DNA from: Actinomycetes bacterium
Lineage (GTDB): Bacteria; Actinomycetota; Coriobacteriia; Coriobacteriales; Atopobiaceae
Assembly (NCBI GenBank): GCA_029546925.1
Contig: JAKPQM010000036.1
Location: 21,789-85,788, forward strand
Direction: 5' to 3'
Length of the DNA: 64,000 nt
Position 1 is the stretch's first letter; every line of letters begins with the position of its first letter. The translations under genes and the position numbers were made by a program. A model generated the notes under the pieces. It saw only the letters and a list, made by a program, of their open reading frames with translations. It searched no databases and was not told where the DNA came from. Positions 44,270 to 52,842 of the stretch are shown one piece after another.

Positions 44270-45049
44270 TTATACGACCTCCTTATCGGAACCACTCTGG
44301 TAGTAAACGACGGCCACGATGGCAGCAACGACGGCAACGCCCATCGTATTCAAATGGAAGTAGGTGACGAGAATGAAGCCGGCGATAAAGACCGCCATAT
44401 ACCATTGCTTCTTGAGCAGGAAGGATAAGAGGATTCCCATTCCGAGCGCAGACATCATGCCGCCGAAGATCGACAGGCAGCTGATAACGTAATCGGGAAT
44501 CAAGCTTGCGAAATCGGCCTGGGTGCTTGCGGCGGTCATACCTCCGAGAACGATCATTGCGGGAACGAAACGGCAGATGAAGCCGATAGCCTGCCCCAAA
44601 GCCACATTGGGAACGAACATGTGCTTGGTATCACCGGCCTCTGCATAGCGTGCGGCTACGCGATTCAACGGGATGTTGAGAGCGTAGGAGATGTTCCACA
44701 TGAGCTGGCCGACAAGACCGCCGATGCCCGCGAAGACGGTGGCAACGCCGATAAGCGCCGTGGCGTCCATGCCCTGGCCGAAGACGATGGCACCTGCGGT
44801 ACCGATGTAGGTTGCATATGACAGATCCCATGCGACGGCTCCACCGGGAGTCACGTTACCGAGATACATAACCTGCAATGGGATACCCACAACCATAGCC
44901 GTCTGGACATCTCCGAGGATGAGACCGACCACGAATGATGCCACCAAGGGACGGCCGAGCGTATACCAGCCGATGGTATTGCCCACAATGGATCCGATGG
45001 AACCGAGATAGATGAACAGCGCGATGAGGATCATCTGCAAAACGCTCAT
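44270..45049 (-). CDS. PTS mannose-family EIIC component
   Basis: A 259-residue membrane subunit of normal length with the IIC pattern YLGSIGSIVGNTIGWYTLGRPLVASFVVGLILGD, GIPLQVMYLGNVTPGGAVAWDLSYATYIG and further helices to the C-terminus. It forms the permease with IID, whose gene follows after three bases. The ATG at 45049 follows AAGGGAG by about seven bases. Preceded by IIB after 53 bp. Confidence 0.94.
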   Translation of the reverse strand: MSVLQMILIALFIYLGSIGSIVGNTIGWYTLGRPLVASFVVGLILGDVQTAMVVGIPLQVMYLGNVTPGGAVAWDLSYATYIGTAGAIVFGQGMDATALIGVATVFAGIGGLVGQLMWNISYALNIPLNRVAARYAEAGDTKHMFVPNVALGQAIGFICRFVPAMIVLGGMTAASTQADFASLIPDYVISCLSIFGGMMSALGMGILLSFLLKKQWYMAVFIAGFILVTYFHLNTMGVAVVAAIVAVVYYQSGSDKEVV

Positions 45050-45102
45050 CCTAGTACTCCCTTCTCTCTTCTTACGTGTTCTCCGTGCCTATATGCCTGC
45101 CG

Positions 45103-45591
45103 TTACCGTGACCTAACAAACCCATCCCAGCTCTTTTCCGTTGAGTTGGGGACCTGCTGGAAGGAGACCTTGAAACCCTCGGACACGAGAGCGTCGATGT
45201 CGCTGATATCCTGGTCGCTGAGATAGAAGATGCCGGTCGCACCGGTCATTTGATGGTTCGTATCCGGACGCTTGGCCATATTGCCAAGATAGATATGCTC
45301 GCAGCCCTTGATCGCATCCTTGAGCTCGACGAGCTTCCCGGGGGTCTTCACTATGACGAGCCGGGTCTTGTCGGACTCAGCCGATAAGAGCTCGCGCGCC
45401 TCATCGGTTGTAACGATATGCGCCTCATACTGCTTGGGCACACCCATGGTCATGATGCTCTTGAGCGTTGGATTTGCCGCGCCCACATCATCAACACCGA
45501 TAATCTGCTCGGGCTTGAGCAGGGGTGCCCATGCCATGATCGTCTGGCCGTGGATAAGCCGATCATCAACCCTCACGTATGTTTTTGCCAT
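45103..45591 (-). CDS. PTS mannose-family EIIB component
   Basis: A 162-residue soluble phosphocarrier of standard length. The phospho-accepting His is His14 in YVRVDDRLIHGQ; IIGVDDVGAANPTLKSIMTMGVP and TGATGIFYLSDQDISDI are typical of the fold. GGGAGAGG precedes ATG 45591; a frame extension of nine codons upstream is unsupported. It receives phosphate from a IIA protein that must come from another locus. Located 30 bp after the PIG-L gene. Confidence 0.93.
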   Translation of the reverse strand: MAKTYVRVDDRLIHGQTIMAWAPLLKPEQIIGVDDVGAANPTLKSIMTMGVPKQYEAHIVTTDEARELLSAESDKTRLVIVKTPGKLVELKDAIKGCEHIYLGNMAKRPDTNHQMTGATGIFYLSDQDISDIDALVSEGFKVSFQQVPNSTEKSWDGFVRSR

Positions 45592-45621
45592 AGCCTCTCC
45601 CTTTCTCCTCGTCCCCAACCG

Positions 45622-46302
45622 TTACCACAGCTCGTTTTCAATGAGACTTGCGTACATATAGCAGGCTGTCGGGCCATCGCTGCCCGACTCTATCTGCTTT
45701 ATCTGAAGATTCATCGGGTAGTACTTCGCATACGGAAAGTTGTTAACCTCCCCGCGGAAGATGGCATACTCGCTCAGCGCATCCATCCATTGCCCGACCT
45801 CGTCTTCAGTCAGTACGACATATGCTTGGGGGACAAACCCGACGAGATCCTCGAAGGTAAGGCCGTACATGAGGCGGATCTTCGACTTCTTGCGCCTCAT
45901 ACGCTTGACGGCCTCGGTCACCGCATCGTGCGTGGCGATATGACGTGGGTGCATGGATCCACGCCAATGGGTGATGACGAGATCGACATCCTCCTCGATG
46001 AACCATCGCTCAAGGCGATCGGCAAACGTATCGAGATCCGGCATATCCGATCCGTCGTAGCCAAGCCACAGCGTATCGCCGCCCAAGGCAGCCGCCGCGC
46101 GGACAGATTCCTCGGCAACCTGCTTGAGATAGGCTTCCTTCTCCCGAATCGTGCAGTCGGTCCCCTCGAGGCGGCCCATAACCGTATTGGCGCAGGTGAC
46201 CTTCGCGCCGCGCTTCGCATACTTGATCAGAAGCGGTCCGCCGAGAAGCTCCGCATCAAGGCTATGACCGCCTATGGAAACGACCCGCCTGCATTCGCTC
46301 AT
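45622..46302 (-). CDS. PIG-L family N-deacetylase
   Basis: A 226-residue zinc deacetylase of the PIG-L (LmbE) family, which removes acetyl groups from GlcNAc-type amino sugars. The metal motif near the N-terminus is GGHSLDAE (family A/G-H-P-D-D-x-E; here HSLDAE keeps His, Asp and Glu), and the second His motif is SMHPRHIATHDAV. Start ATG 46302 overlaps the GNAT stop codon (ATGA) and follows GGAAGGAGA. In this operon it would act on the sugar phosphate imported by the PTS or on a product of MurQ (inference). Confidence 0.85.
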   Translation of the reverse strand: MSECRRVVSIGGHSLDAELLGGPLLIKYAKRGAKVTCANTVMGRLEGTDCTIREKEAYLKQVAEESVRAAAALGGDTLWLGYDGSDMPDLDTFADRLERWFIEEDVDLVITHWRGSMHPRHIATHDAVTEAVKRMRRKKSKIRLMYGLTFEDLVGFVPQAYVVLTEDEVGQWMDALSEYAIFRGEVNNFPYAKYYPMNLQIKQIESGSDGPTACYMYASLIENELW

Positions 46303-47240
46303 GCCATCTCCTTCCGATAGTCGACGAAGGTGCGGATGACCTCGAAACCATGGCGTGCATAGTAGCGTCTTCCCGGTTCGTCTGTTGTGATGAAGTACAT
46401 ATGGTAGATGCCACGGCGCGCCATCTCGAAGCAGTACAAATCGAGCAGGACGGAGCCGAGACCGTTGTTCCGCTCGGACTTCGCAATGCCGATGGGACCG
46501 AATCGCATCGGGTTGCCATCGATACCGCGCATGCACCATCCGCAAATCCTGCCGCTGGGATTGATGACGAGGAACTGCTTATCCTCAGCGGTTCCATCCT
46601 GCATGCTCATGAGCGCGTTGCGCTTCCAGCCCGCGCCCAGCTCTCGATAGAGGAAATCGAGCAGGTCGAGCGAATACGAGTAGTCGAATAACCTGAAGCG
46701 ATAGCCCTGTTCTTCAAGGGCTGCCTGGCGTTCGCGCGTCTTCTGCGGCACCTGGTATCCATGCAGATCCCTGCCCATCGAGAAATGCTCGTCTCCTGCA
46801 ACGTATCCCTGCTTCTCGAAGAAGGCGACGGCCTCGGGATAGTTCACAGGATCGATGCCCGCGAAGAAATAGCTGGGGGAATAGGCTCCCAGCGTGATAC
46901 TCGTCGCTCCCCTCGCCTTGAGCTCCTCCTCGATACGCCCGAGGAGCGCGACCCCCACACCTGTCCCCCGAACGCTTGGGTCGACGAAAAGAACGTTGAC
47001 CCATCCTCTCTCTGGTTCGAGTCCCCGCTCAAGATAGGGGAATTTCCGCTTGGTTCCAAAGGCGAAACCAAGCACGTTGTCGCCTTCGCGCGCCACCCAG
47101 GAAAGCTTCTGGTCGAAGTTGTCATCGAAGATGGCTTGTCGACGGAACTTGCCCACGTCGATTGCGTCGAAGGTGCAGCACGTATTCCAGAGGTCGATAA
47201 CCCGTTCCTCATAGCACTGCGCATAGTTCCCGTAAATCAA
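46299..47240 (-). CDS. Tandem GNAT acetyltransferase
   Basis: A 313-residue protein with two GNAT folds. The first (about 1-160) has the acetyl-CoA loop FVDPSVRGTGVGVALLGRIE and ends near FFEKQGYVAGDEHFSM; the second (about 195-313) has IAKSERNNGLGSVLLDLYCF and TTDEPGRRYYARHGFEVI. One of the two domains may be catalytic and the other structural. The start is TTG at 47240 behind GGGAGGAG. It is the first gene of the operon that continues into PIG-L, PTS IIB-IIC-IID and murQ, suggesting amino-sugar N-acetylation (inference). GntR-type palindromes lie just upstream. Confidence 0.85.
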   Translation of the reverse strand: MIYGNYAQCYEERVIDLWNTCCTFDAIDVGKFRRQAIFDDNFDQKLSWVAREGDNVLGFAFGTKRKFPYLERGLEPERGWVNVLFVDPSVRGTGVGVALLGRIEEELKARGATSITLGAYSPSYFFAGIDPVNYPEAVAFFEKQGYVAGDEHFSMGRDLHGYQVPQKTRERQAALEEQGYRFRLFDYSYSLDLLDFLYRELGAGWKRNALMSMQDGTAEDKQFLVINPSGRICGWCMRGIDGNPMRFGPIGIAKSERNNGLGSVLLDLYCFEMARRGIYHMYFITTDEPGRRYYARHGFEVIRTFVDYRKEMA

Positions 47241-47265
47241 CGTCTCCTCCCTCTGCTGCCTTAAG

Positions 47266-47285
47266 TTAATATATTAACATGTTAA
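47266..47285 (-). promoter_or_regulatory. Overlapping palindromes, likely GntR operator
   Basis: TTAATATATTAA (47266-47277) and TTAACATGTTAA (47274-47285) overlap in an AT-rich patch about 30 bases upstream of the GNAT start codon. The neighbouring GntR-family regulator is the obvious candidate to bind here and control the amino-sugar operon. Confidence 0.65.
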
Positions 47286-47393
47286 TTTAGAGCAGAAGAG
47301 AGGTAGTCGAAAATCCGCGTATAGCCCTCCATCTTCTGTGAGCGGCAATACTAGAGGATGCAGACGGCTGCAGCTGTTTCCCGGTTCTGCATG

Positions 47394-48134
47394 CTAAGCC
47401 CTGATGTTGACGGTGACCGAATACCAGTCTTTATTGAAATACGTCTCGCTGTACTCGACCGCGACATTATCCTGGTCGAAGGTGGTCCTCCGCACAAAAA
47501 AGCTCGGATAGTCCTCCCCCACCCCGAGAGCCGAACACACGTGAGGGTCATCGATAGTCTTGACGCTGTAATTCTCGTTGACCAGCTGGGGAAAGATGTC
47601 GTAGCGCGCCAGCATGTCGTAGAAGGACCCTATCTCTTGCAGCCCCTGGGCCTGCTCGACAGTCAGCAGGCTGCTCGGGATATACGAGACGTGGAAAGCG
47701 ACGGGCTCGTCATTGGCAATCCGCACACGGGTAACCTTTGTGAACTCCGTCGCCTCATCCATACCCAGATGACGTGCTGCAACCGGGTTTGATCCTGATG
47801 AAATAGCATCGACGACCATGCCGACCTCATAGCCCTGCTCGCGTAGCTCCTCGGAAAAGGAAATGGACGTGAGCCCACGGATCATCTGGCGTTTTGCCAC
47901 ATAGGTGCCGCTTCCCTTGATTCCCACAAGATACCCATCGCTGATGAGGTCGGCGAATGCCTTGCGGACGGTAATGGCCGACACGCCGTAGCGGCTGCAC
48001 ATCTCGGACTGGCCGGGCAGCTTATCTCCGGGCTTGAGGCTGCCGTCCTTGATAGCGGCAAGGATGTCCGATTCGATCCTGAGGTACTTTGCCACCTTGG
48101 CACGTGAGACATCAGCGTAGGCTTCGAGACCCAT
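47394..48134 (-). CDS. GntR/HutC-family regulator
   Basis: A 246-residue regulator with an N-terminal winged HTH (LKPGDKLPGQSEMCSRYGVS, ITVRKAFADLISDGYLVGIKGSGTYV) and a C-terminal UTRA ligand domain (about 90-240) of the type that senses amino-sugar phosphates or related metabolites (NagR/YvoA-like). It sits directly upstream of, and in line with, the amino-sugar PTS operon, whose promoter carries two overlapping palindromes. ATG 48134 is 14 bp after the glmM stop, so it may also be co-transcribed with glmM. Confidence 0.92.
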   Translation of the reverse strand: MGLEAYADVSRAKVAKYLRIESDILAAIKDGSLKPGDKLPGQSEMCSRYGVSAITVRKAFADLISDGYLVGIKGSGTYVAKRQMIRGLTSISFSEELREQGYEVGMVVDAISSGSNPVAARHLGMDEATEFTKVTRVRIANDEPVAFHVSYIPSSLLTVEQAQGLQEIGSFYDMLARYDIFPQLVNENYSVKTIDDPHVCSALGVGEDYPSFFVRRTTFDQDNVAVEYSETYFNKDWYSVTVNIRA

Positions 48135-48148
48135 CGTCTATCTCGTCC

Positions 48149-49486
48149 TTACGCCCGATACGGTTCGAGCGCCGCGATCACGGGCTGGACCGCCTCGCCG
48201 CAGAGCTCATCGGTCATCGCCTCGGCAAGCACGCGCACGAGCTCTTCGGTGCCGCTCGCGCGCACGAATACGCGGCCATTGCCGCCGAGCAGGGCCTCGC
48301 CCTCCTTCTCCGCAGCCTTGACATCCGGGCTCGCCATGGCCTTCTCCTTATCGATGACAGGCACGTTCACGAGCTTTTGCGGATAGAGCTTCACCGGACG
48401 GGTGAGCGTCGAGAGGGACTCCTTCTCAACACGTACGGCCTCCATCACGCGCAGGGAGGTCATGATGCCGTCGCCGGTGGTCTCGAGATCGCCGAAGATG
48501 ATGTGGCCGGACTGCTCGCCGCCGAGCGTATAGCCGTTCTCGCGCATGCAGGCGTAGACGTACTTGTCGCCCACATCGGTGGGCACCGCCTTGATACCGA
48601 CCTCTTCGAGGGCCTTGAGCAGGCCGAAGTTGGTCATGATCGTGGGAACGACGGTATCTTTGACCAGACGCCCATACTTAGCCATGTAACGGCCGCAGAC
48701 GTAGAGGATAAGATCGCCATCGACTACGTGGCCGTTCTCATCGACCGCGATGCAGCGATCGGCATCGCCATCGTAAGCAAAACCCACGTCGAGGTTGTTG
48801 CGCACGACGAAGTTCTGCAGGTTCTCGATGTGGGTGGAGCCTGCATTGACATTGATGTTGAAACCGTTGGGAACGTTGTTGATCACATAGACATCGGCGC
48901 CGAGGGCGTCGAAAACCGGCTTGGCAACGCTCGAGGCTGCGCCATTCGCGCAGTCGAGACCCACCTTCACACCCTGCAGCGAGAAGTTCGCGCTCGCGAT
49001 GAGATGGGCGATGTAGCGGTTGCGCCCCTGCATGTAGTCGACGGTACAGCCGATGTCTTCGCCCGTTGCAAGCGGGATATCGATCCCGCCGTCGATGAAG
49101 GCCTCGATCTGCTCGAGAACGTCCTCCTCCATCTTGTAGCCCTGGGCATTGACGAGCTTGATGCCGTTATCGTAGTAGGGGTTGTGGCTGGCGGAAACCA
49201 TGATGCCGCAGTCGAAGCCGCCATCGACGACCTCGTAGCATACGCCCGGTGTGGGAATGACATGCAGCATGTAGGCGTCTGCGCCGCTCGCAACGAGGCC
49301 TGCGACCAATGCGGACTCGAACATATAGCTTGAACGGCGAGTATCCTTGCCGATGACGATGCGGGCTTTCCTCTCTTGGCGGAGCCCGTAGTACCATCCT
49401 ACGAATCGTCCGATGAGGAAGGCATGATCGACGTTCAAGCCCTCGTTCGCCTTGCCGCGGAAGCCGTCGGTGCCGAAGTATTTCAT
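48149..49486 (-). CDS. glmM: Phosphoglucosamine mutase
   Basis: A 445-residue enzyme converting glucosamine 6-phosphate to glucosamine 1-phosphate for UDP-GlcNAc synthesis. MKYFGTDGFRG begins the protein; the phosphoserine is Ser100 in VSASHNPYYDNGIK, the metal loop is YDGDADRCI, the sugar loop GGEQSGH and the phosphate loop RASGTEELVRV. AAAGGAG precedes the ATG. Together with GlmS at 36 kb it supplies the peptidoglycan amino-sugar pathway. It leads into the GntR regulator. Confidence 0.97.
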   Translation of the reverse strand: MKYFGTDGFRGKANEGLNVDHAFLIGRFVGWYYGLRQERKARIVIGKDTRRSSYMFESALVAGLVASGADAYMLHVIPTPGVCYEVVDGGFDCGIMVSASHNPYYDNGIKLVNAQGYKMEEDVLEQIEAFIDGGIDIPLATGEDIGCTVDYMQGRNRYIAHLIASANFSLQGVKVGLDCANGAASSVAKPVFDALGADVYVINNVPNGFNINVNAGSTHIENLQNFVVRNNLDVGFAYDGDADRCIAVDENGHVVDGDLILYVCGRYMAKYGRLVKDTVVPTIMTNFGLLKALEEVGIKAVPTDVGDKYVYACMRENGYTLGGEQSGHIIFGDLETTGDGIMTSLRVMEAVRVEKESLSTLTRPVKLYPQKLVNVPVIDKEKAMASPDVKAAEKEGEALLGGNGRVFVRASGTEELVRVLAEAMTDELCGEAVQPVIAALEPYRA

Positions 49487-49622
49487 CTAAGTCTCCTTTT
49501 TTCGGAACGCGTCAGCGTCACACATTTCGGGTAACAGTGTAGCAGCACGCGGCTATGCGCTCGAGGAAAACAATCGGATGGATAGAATCGTCACCGAGGC
49601 ATGCACACTAGGCATGCCGCCG

Positions 49623-51083
49623 CTAGTCGAGTACGGTGATGCGGCCCTCCACACGCGCGTCGAGTCCGGGGTGGGTGGCGAAGTACTCCTCGACGATGTT
49701 GTTGATCGAGGTGATGACCATGCGCGGCTTCATGTTCTGCTTGACCTCCTCGAGCGGCACGCCCAGAAAGTCGTCGAAGTTCTTGTAGTGGTAGTCCTGA
49801 AGGGCGATCAGAAGCTCGTCCCCATCGCGCACGGGTTCGCCGTTGAAAGAAAGCTCCTCGAGCGTATGGGTAGATTTGCGCCACACGATGCGCACACCGC
49901 GGGAGAACTGGTAGAACTCGGTCTTGCCCTCCCACGCCTCGTCGCGCATGAGATGGCAGACGATGCGGCGGAACTGCTCCCCGGTGACCTTGAGCATATG
50001 GACCGGACCATCGAAGGGGGTGTTCTCGACCATATCCCGGTATTCGACGATAGGCCCGAATTCGGTCTTCCGGATGGCCCCCGAGCCGAAGAGCATGATA
50101 TCGTAGCTGGACTCATCTTGGAGCATGTCGGCGTAGAGGTTGCCGAGCTCGGTCTCCTGCTCGCGACGGGGGTGGGTGAGCTTGCGTGCAAGGTGGGTCA
50201 CAACCCGCTTGTATTTCTTATCGGTGGTGCTGCGATAGGCCTCGAGCGTCTGCTCCATGATGGGATCGGCCTCTGCGGTACCGGCATTGATGGGCACGCA
50301 TTCCCAAGTATATCCCGACAGCTCATGCCTATCGTTGTCATAATCGATCTCGAAGCGTCCGATCTGGCCGGTGCCGCAACCCGCTTGGACGATAGGAACG
50401 CCGTTCACGATCTCGGGTGCGTCCATGACGGTGTGCGAGTGGCCGCCGATGATGAGGTCGACACCCCAATCAGGATTGAGCATGCTTGCAAGCTCGCGAT
50501 CCTTCTCGATGCCGACGTGGGTGATGAGAACGGTAAGGTCGGTACCGGTGGTGCGGTAGTTGTCGCAGATGACGCCGATCTCGCGCGCGGCCTCCTTGAT
50601 GTCGACGAACGTGCCGATAACCGCCTCGGACTTGGTGGAGGAGAGCACCTCCTGGGTGATGATACCGATGCAGAGGATCCTGAGACCGCCCACCGTGAGG
50701 TTGATATAGGGCTGGAAGAGGCGCGCGTTGTTGAGCGTGACATAGAGATCGGCGTTGATGATGGGGAAGTGAGCGCATTTCTCGAGGAAGAGCAGGTGTG
50801 CGAGACCGTAGTCGACCTCGTGGTTGCCGATCGTCGCCACATCGGGATCGAGGATATTCACGAGATCGATGGTAGAGAGGCCGAGGAACTCGGAATCGAT
50901 GACCGAGCCGCGGAACATGTCGCCGGCGATGATGTAGGCGGTATCGGACCGCTCTTTGCGAGCTTTGCGGATATAGCCCGACAGCAGCGAAAGACCGCCT
51001 GTTGCGACGCCGCTCTCGTCTTTGGGCAGGAACGCGCCATGCATGTCATTGGAGTGGAGCAGCGTGATATGGGTGGTCGCCAT
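49623..51083 (-). CDS. 5'-nucleotidase/UDP-sugar hydrolase family, cytoplasmic
   Basis: A 486-residue two-domain metallophosphoesterase: N-terminal catalytic domain (LLHSNDMHG, AGDMFRGS, IGNHEVDYG, GGHSHTVMD) with all dimetal ligands, and C-terminal 5'-nucleotidase substrate domain (about 300-480). Family members are usually exported, but MATTHITLLHSNDMHG has no signal peptide, and the upstream in-frame extension (Arg/Ser-rich) is not one either. ATG 51083 follows AAAAGGA. The physiological substrate (nucleotide, UDP-sugar or cyclic dinucleotide product) is unknown. Monocistronic. Confidence 0.88.
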   Translation of the reverse strand: MATTHITLLHSNDMHGAFLPKDESGVATGGLSLLSGYIRKARKERSDTAYIIAGDMFRGSVIDSEFLGLSTIDLVNILDPDVATIGNHEVDYGLAHLLFLEKCAHFPIINADLYVTLNNARLFQPYINLTVGGLRILCIGIITQEVLSSTKSEAVIGTFVDIKEAAREIGVICDNYRTTGTDLTVLITHVGIEKDRELASMLNPDWGVDLIIGGHSHTVMDAPEIVNGVPIVQAGCGTGQIGRFEIDYDNDRHELSGYTWECVPINAGTAEADPIMEQTLEAYRSTTDKKYKRVVTHLARKLTHPRREQETELGNLYADMLQDESSYDIMLFGSGAIRKTEFGPIVEYRDMVENTPFDGPVHMLKVTGEQFRRIVCHLMRDEAWEGKTEFYQFSRGVRIVWRKSTHTLEELSFNGEPVRDGDELLIALQDYHYKNFDDFLGVPLEEVKQNMKPRMVITSINNIVEEYFATHPGLDARVEGRITVLD

Positions 51084-51186
51084 GGTAGGCCATCCTTTTG
51101 CGCAACGAGGACGAATCCGGACACGGCAACCATTGTGACATAGTTTCGATACCTGCCAGCGAGTATCGCCCGAGCCATTCCCACGC

Positions 51187-51215
51187 AAAAAACGGCCCCG
51201 CATTCGCAGGGCCGT
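51187..51215 (-). terminator. Intrinsic terminator of the rubrerythrin gene
   Basis: Read on the minus strand, ACGGCCC pairs with GGGCCGT across a short loop and is followed by TTTTTT, 29 bases after the rubrerythrin stop codon. Confidence 0.9.
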
Positions 51216-51243
51216 CGGGTTGCGCGATGATCGGACGAGGCGC

Positions 51244-51789
51244 TTAGTAGTTGAGCGCCTGCTCCTCGAAGTAGCTCTGCGGGTGATCGCAGACCGGGCA
51301 GACCTTGGGGGCCGTAGCGCCAACATGCAGGTGGCCGCAGTTGAGGCACTTCCACACCTTCACGCCCTCGCGGGCGAAGACGTCGCCGGCCTCGACATGT
51401 GCGGCGAGCTTGCGATAGCGCTCCTCGTGGCCCTTCTCGATAGCACCGACCATGGTGAACTTGGCGGCGATCTCGGTAAAGCCCTCCTCCTTGGCCGTCT
51501 CGGCGAAACCGGCATACATGGAGGTCCACTCCTCGTTCTCGCCGGCGGCGGCATCGAGCAGGTTGGCCAAGGTGTCGGGCACCGCGCCACCGTGCAGATA
51601 CTTGAACCAGAGCTTGGCATGCTCGCGCTCATTACCCGAGGTCTCGGTGAAGATGTTGGAGATCTGGACGTAGCCTTCCTTCTTCGCCTTGCTCGCGTAG
51701 TAGGAGTACTTGTTGGTCGCCTGCGACTCGCCCGCGAACGCGTACTCAAGATTCTTCTTGGTCTGGGAATTCTCGAAATCGATTGCCAT
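51244..51789 (-). CDS. Rubrerythrin
   Basis: A 181-residue peroxide-reducing protein of anaerobes. The N-terminal diiron four-helix domain has the ligand motifs [24 protein letters not shown] and EKGHEERY; the C-terminal rubredoxin-like domain has [10 protein letters not shown] and [11 protein letters not shown], four Cys for one iron. Length is typical (about 180-190). GAGAGGAG precedes ATG 51789. A strong terminator follows. With the glutathione-peroxidase homologue it suggests life in low oxygen with occasional peroxide stress. Confidence 0.97.
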   Translation of the reverse strand: MAIDFENSQTKKNLEYAFAGESQATNKYSYYASKAKKEGYVQISNIFTETSGNEREHAKLWFKYLHGGAVPDTLANLLDAAAGENEEWTSMYAGFAETAKEEGFTEIAAKFTMVGAIEKGHEERYRKLAAHVEAGDVFAREGVKVWKCLNCGHLHVGATAPKVCPVCDHPQSYFEEQALNY

Positions 51790-51850
51790 AGATACTCCTC
51801 TCACCTTGTGGGGTGATATCCCCACGTCACGTCTTTATATACTAGCGTAT

Positions 51851-52720
51851 TCACGCGCGCCATAAGCCCGCTTCTCGTGTGCAGAACCCCTCCTTCTGCA
51901 ATTCAGTCAACAGCATCTCCACATCGCTTGGAAGGAGCGCCGCGCGCCCAGCGAGAAGCTCCGCACGGTTGAGCTCCGCGGCAAGCTCCTCGGTCGGGAT
52001 GCCCGTGCGGTATGCAAGCAGAATGCGCACCAGAGCAGCGCGTTTCTGACGATTCGATCCCTCGAAACGCGACTGCTTGGTATAGCTGCGCGAACGCCGC
52101 GAAGGGTTGGGCAGCGTCTTCTTGAGATGGGCTCCATAGTCGAGCAGCGCGTAATACCAGCTGCGCGGATCCGTCAAGCTGTTACCGCCATCCGGCGGGC
52201 AGCTCGCATCCACGAGCGGGACGAGCTCCTTGTCGGAAACATCCTCTGCCTCGGGGAAGAGCTCGTGGAGGAAGACGGTGCGCACGTTGGTCTCGAGATA
52301 GACGGCATGCTTGTTGAACGAGAAGGCCCTGATGCCCGCAGCGGTTGCAGGGCCGATACCGGGAAGCGCGCGGAGGGCCGCCTCATCCTCCGGGAAACGC
52401 CCGCCCGCGCAGGAAACCTCCTGCGCCGCGCGGAGCACGGCGAGCGCACGCCGGTTGTAGCCCATGCCCTGCCATTCCTCGAGCACATCCGCCGTGCTCG
52501 CAGCTGCCAGGGCATCCACGCTGGGAAAGCGCTCGAGCCATCTCTGCCAACAGCCATCCACGCGGCTGACCTGCGTCTGCTGGAGCATGACCTCCGAGAT
52601 CCAGATGGCATAGGGGTCGCGCGTGTTGCGCCAGGGCAGGTCGCGGTACAGCGCCGCACCCTGCTCCACCACCTTGATGCAGAACGCATCGAGATCGCTC
52701 TGTACGATGGGACTGCTCAT
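51851..52720 (-). CDS. MutY-like HhH-GPD glycosylase without Fe-S cluster
   Basis: A 289-residue helix-hairpin-helix glycosylase annotated by similarity as an A/G-specific adenine glycosylase. The N-terminal catalytic Glu lies in ISEVMLQQTQVSRV, and the hairpin is LPGIGPATAAGI. The position of the MutY catalytic Asp (DGNVKRV in E. coli) is Glu here (LETNVRTVF). After DYGAHLKK there are none of the four Cys that bind the 4Fe-4S cluster, and the C-terminal 8-oxoG-recognition domain is missing (MutY is about 350 residues). So base specificity may differ from MutY. The ATG at 52720 precedes the coding region shown by GPD motifs. Confidence 0.85.
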   Translation of the reverse strand: MSSPIVQSDLDAFCIKVVEQGAALYRDLPWRNTRDPYAIWISEVMLQQTQVSRVDGCWQRWLERFPSVDALAAASTADVLEEWQGMGYNRRALAVLRAAQEVSCAGGRFPEDEAALRALPGIGPATAAGIRAFSFNKHAVYLETNVRTVFLHELFPEAEDVSDKELVPLVDASCPPDGGNSLTDPRSWYYALLDYGAHLKKTLPNPSRRSRSYTKQSRFEGSNRQKRAALVRILLAYRTGIPTEELAAELNRAELLAGRAALLPSDVEMLLTELQKEGFCTREAGLWRA

Positions 52721-52842
52721 GAAGAAGCACTACCTCTCCGAAGGGCAAGATCGAAGCCGGATCCGGCGGCAGCCGAATTGCCGCCGACTACCACATCATA
52801 AAGCGAAACGGCGGCGAGATCCGCGCTCGGGAAGCCACCGTC

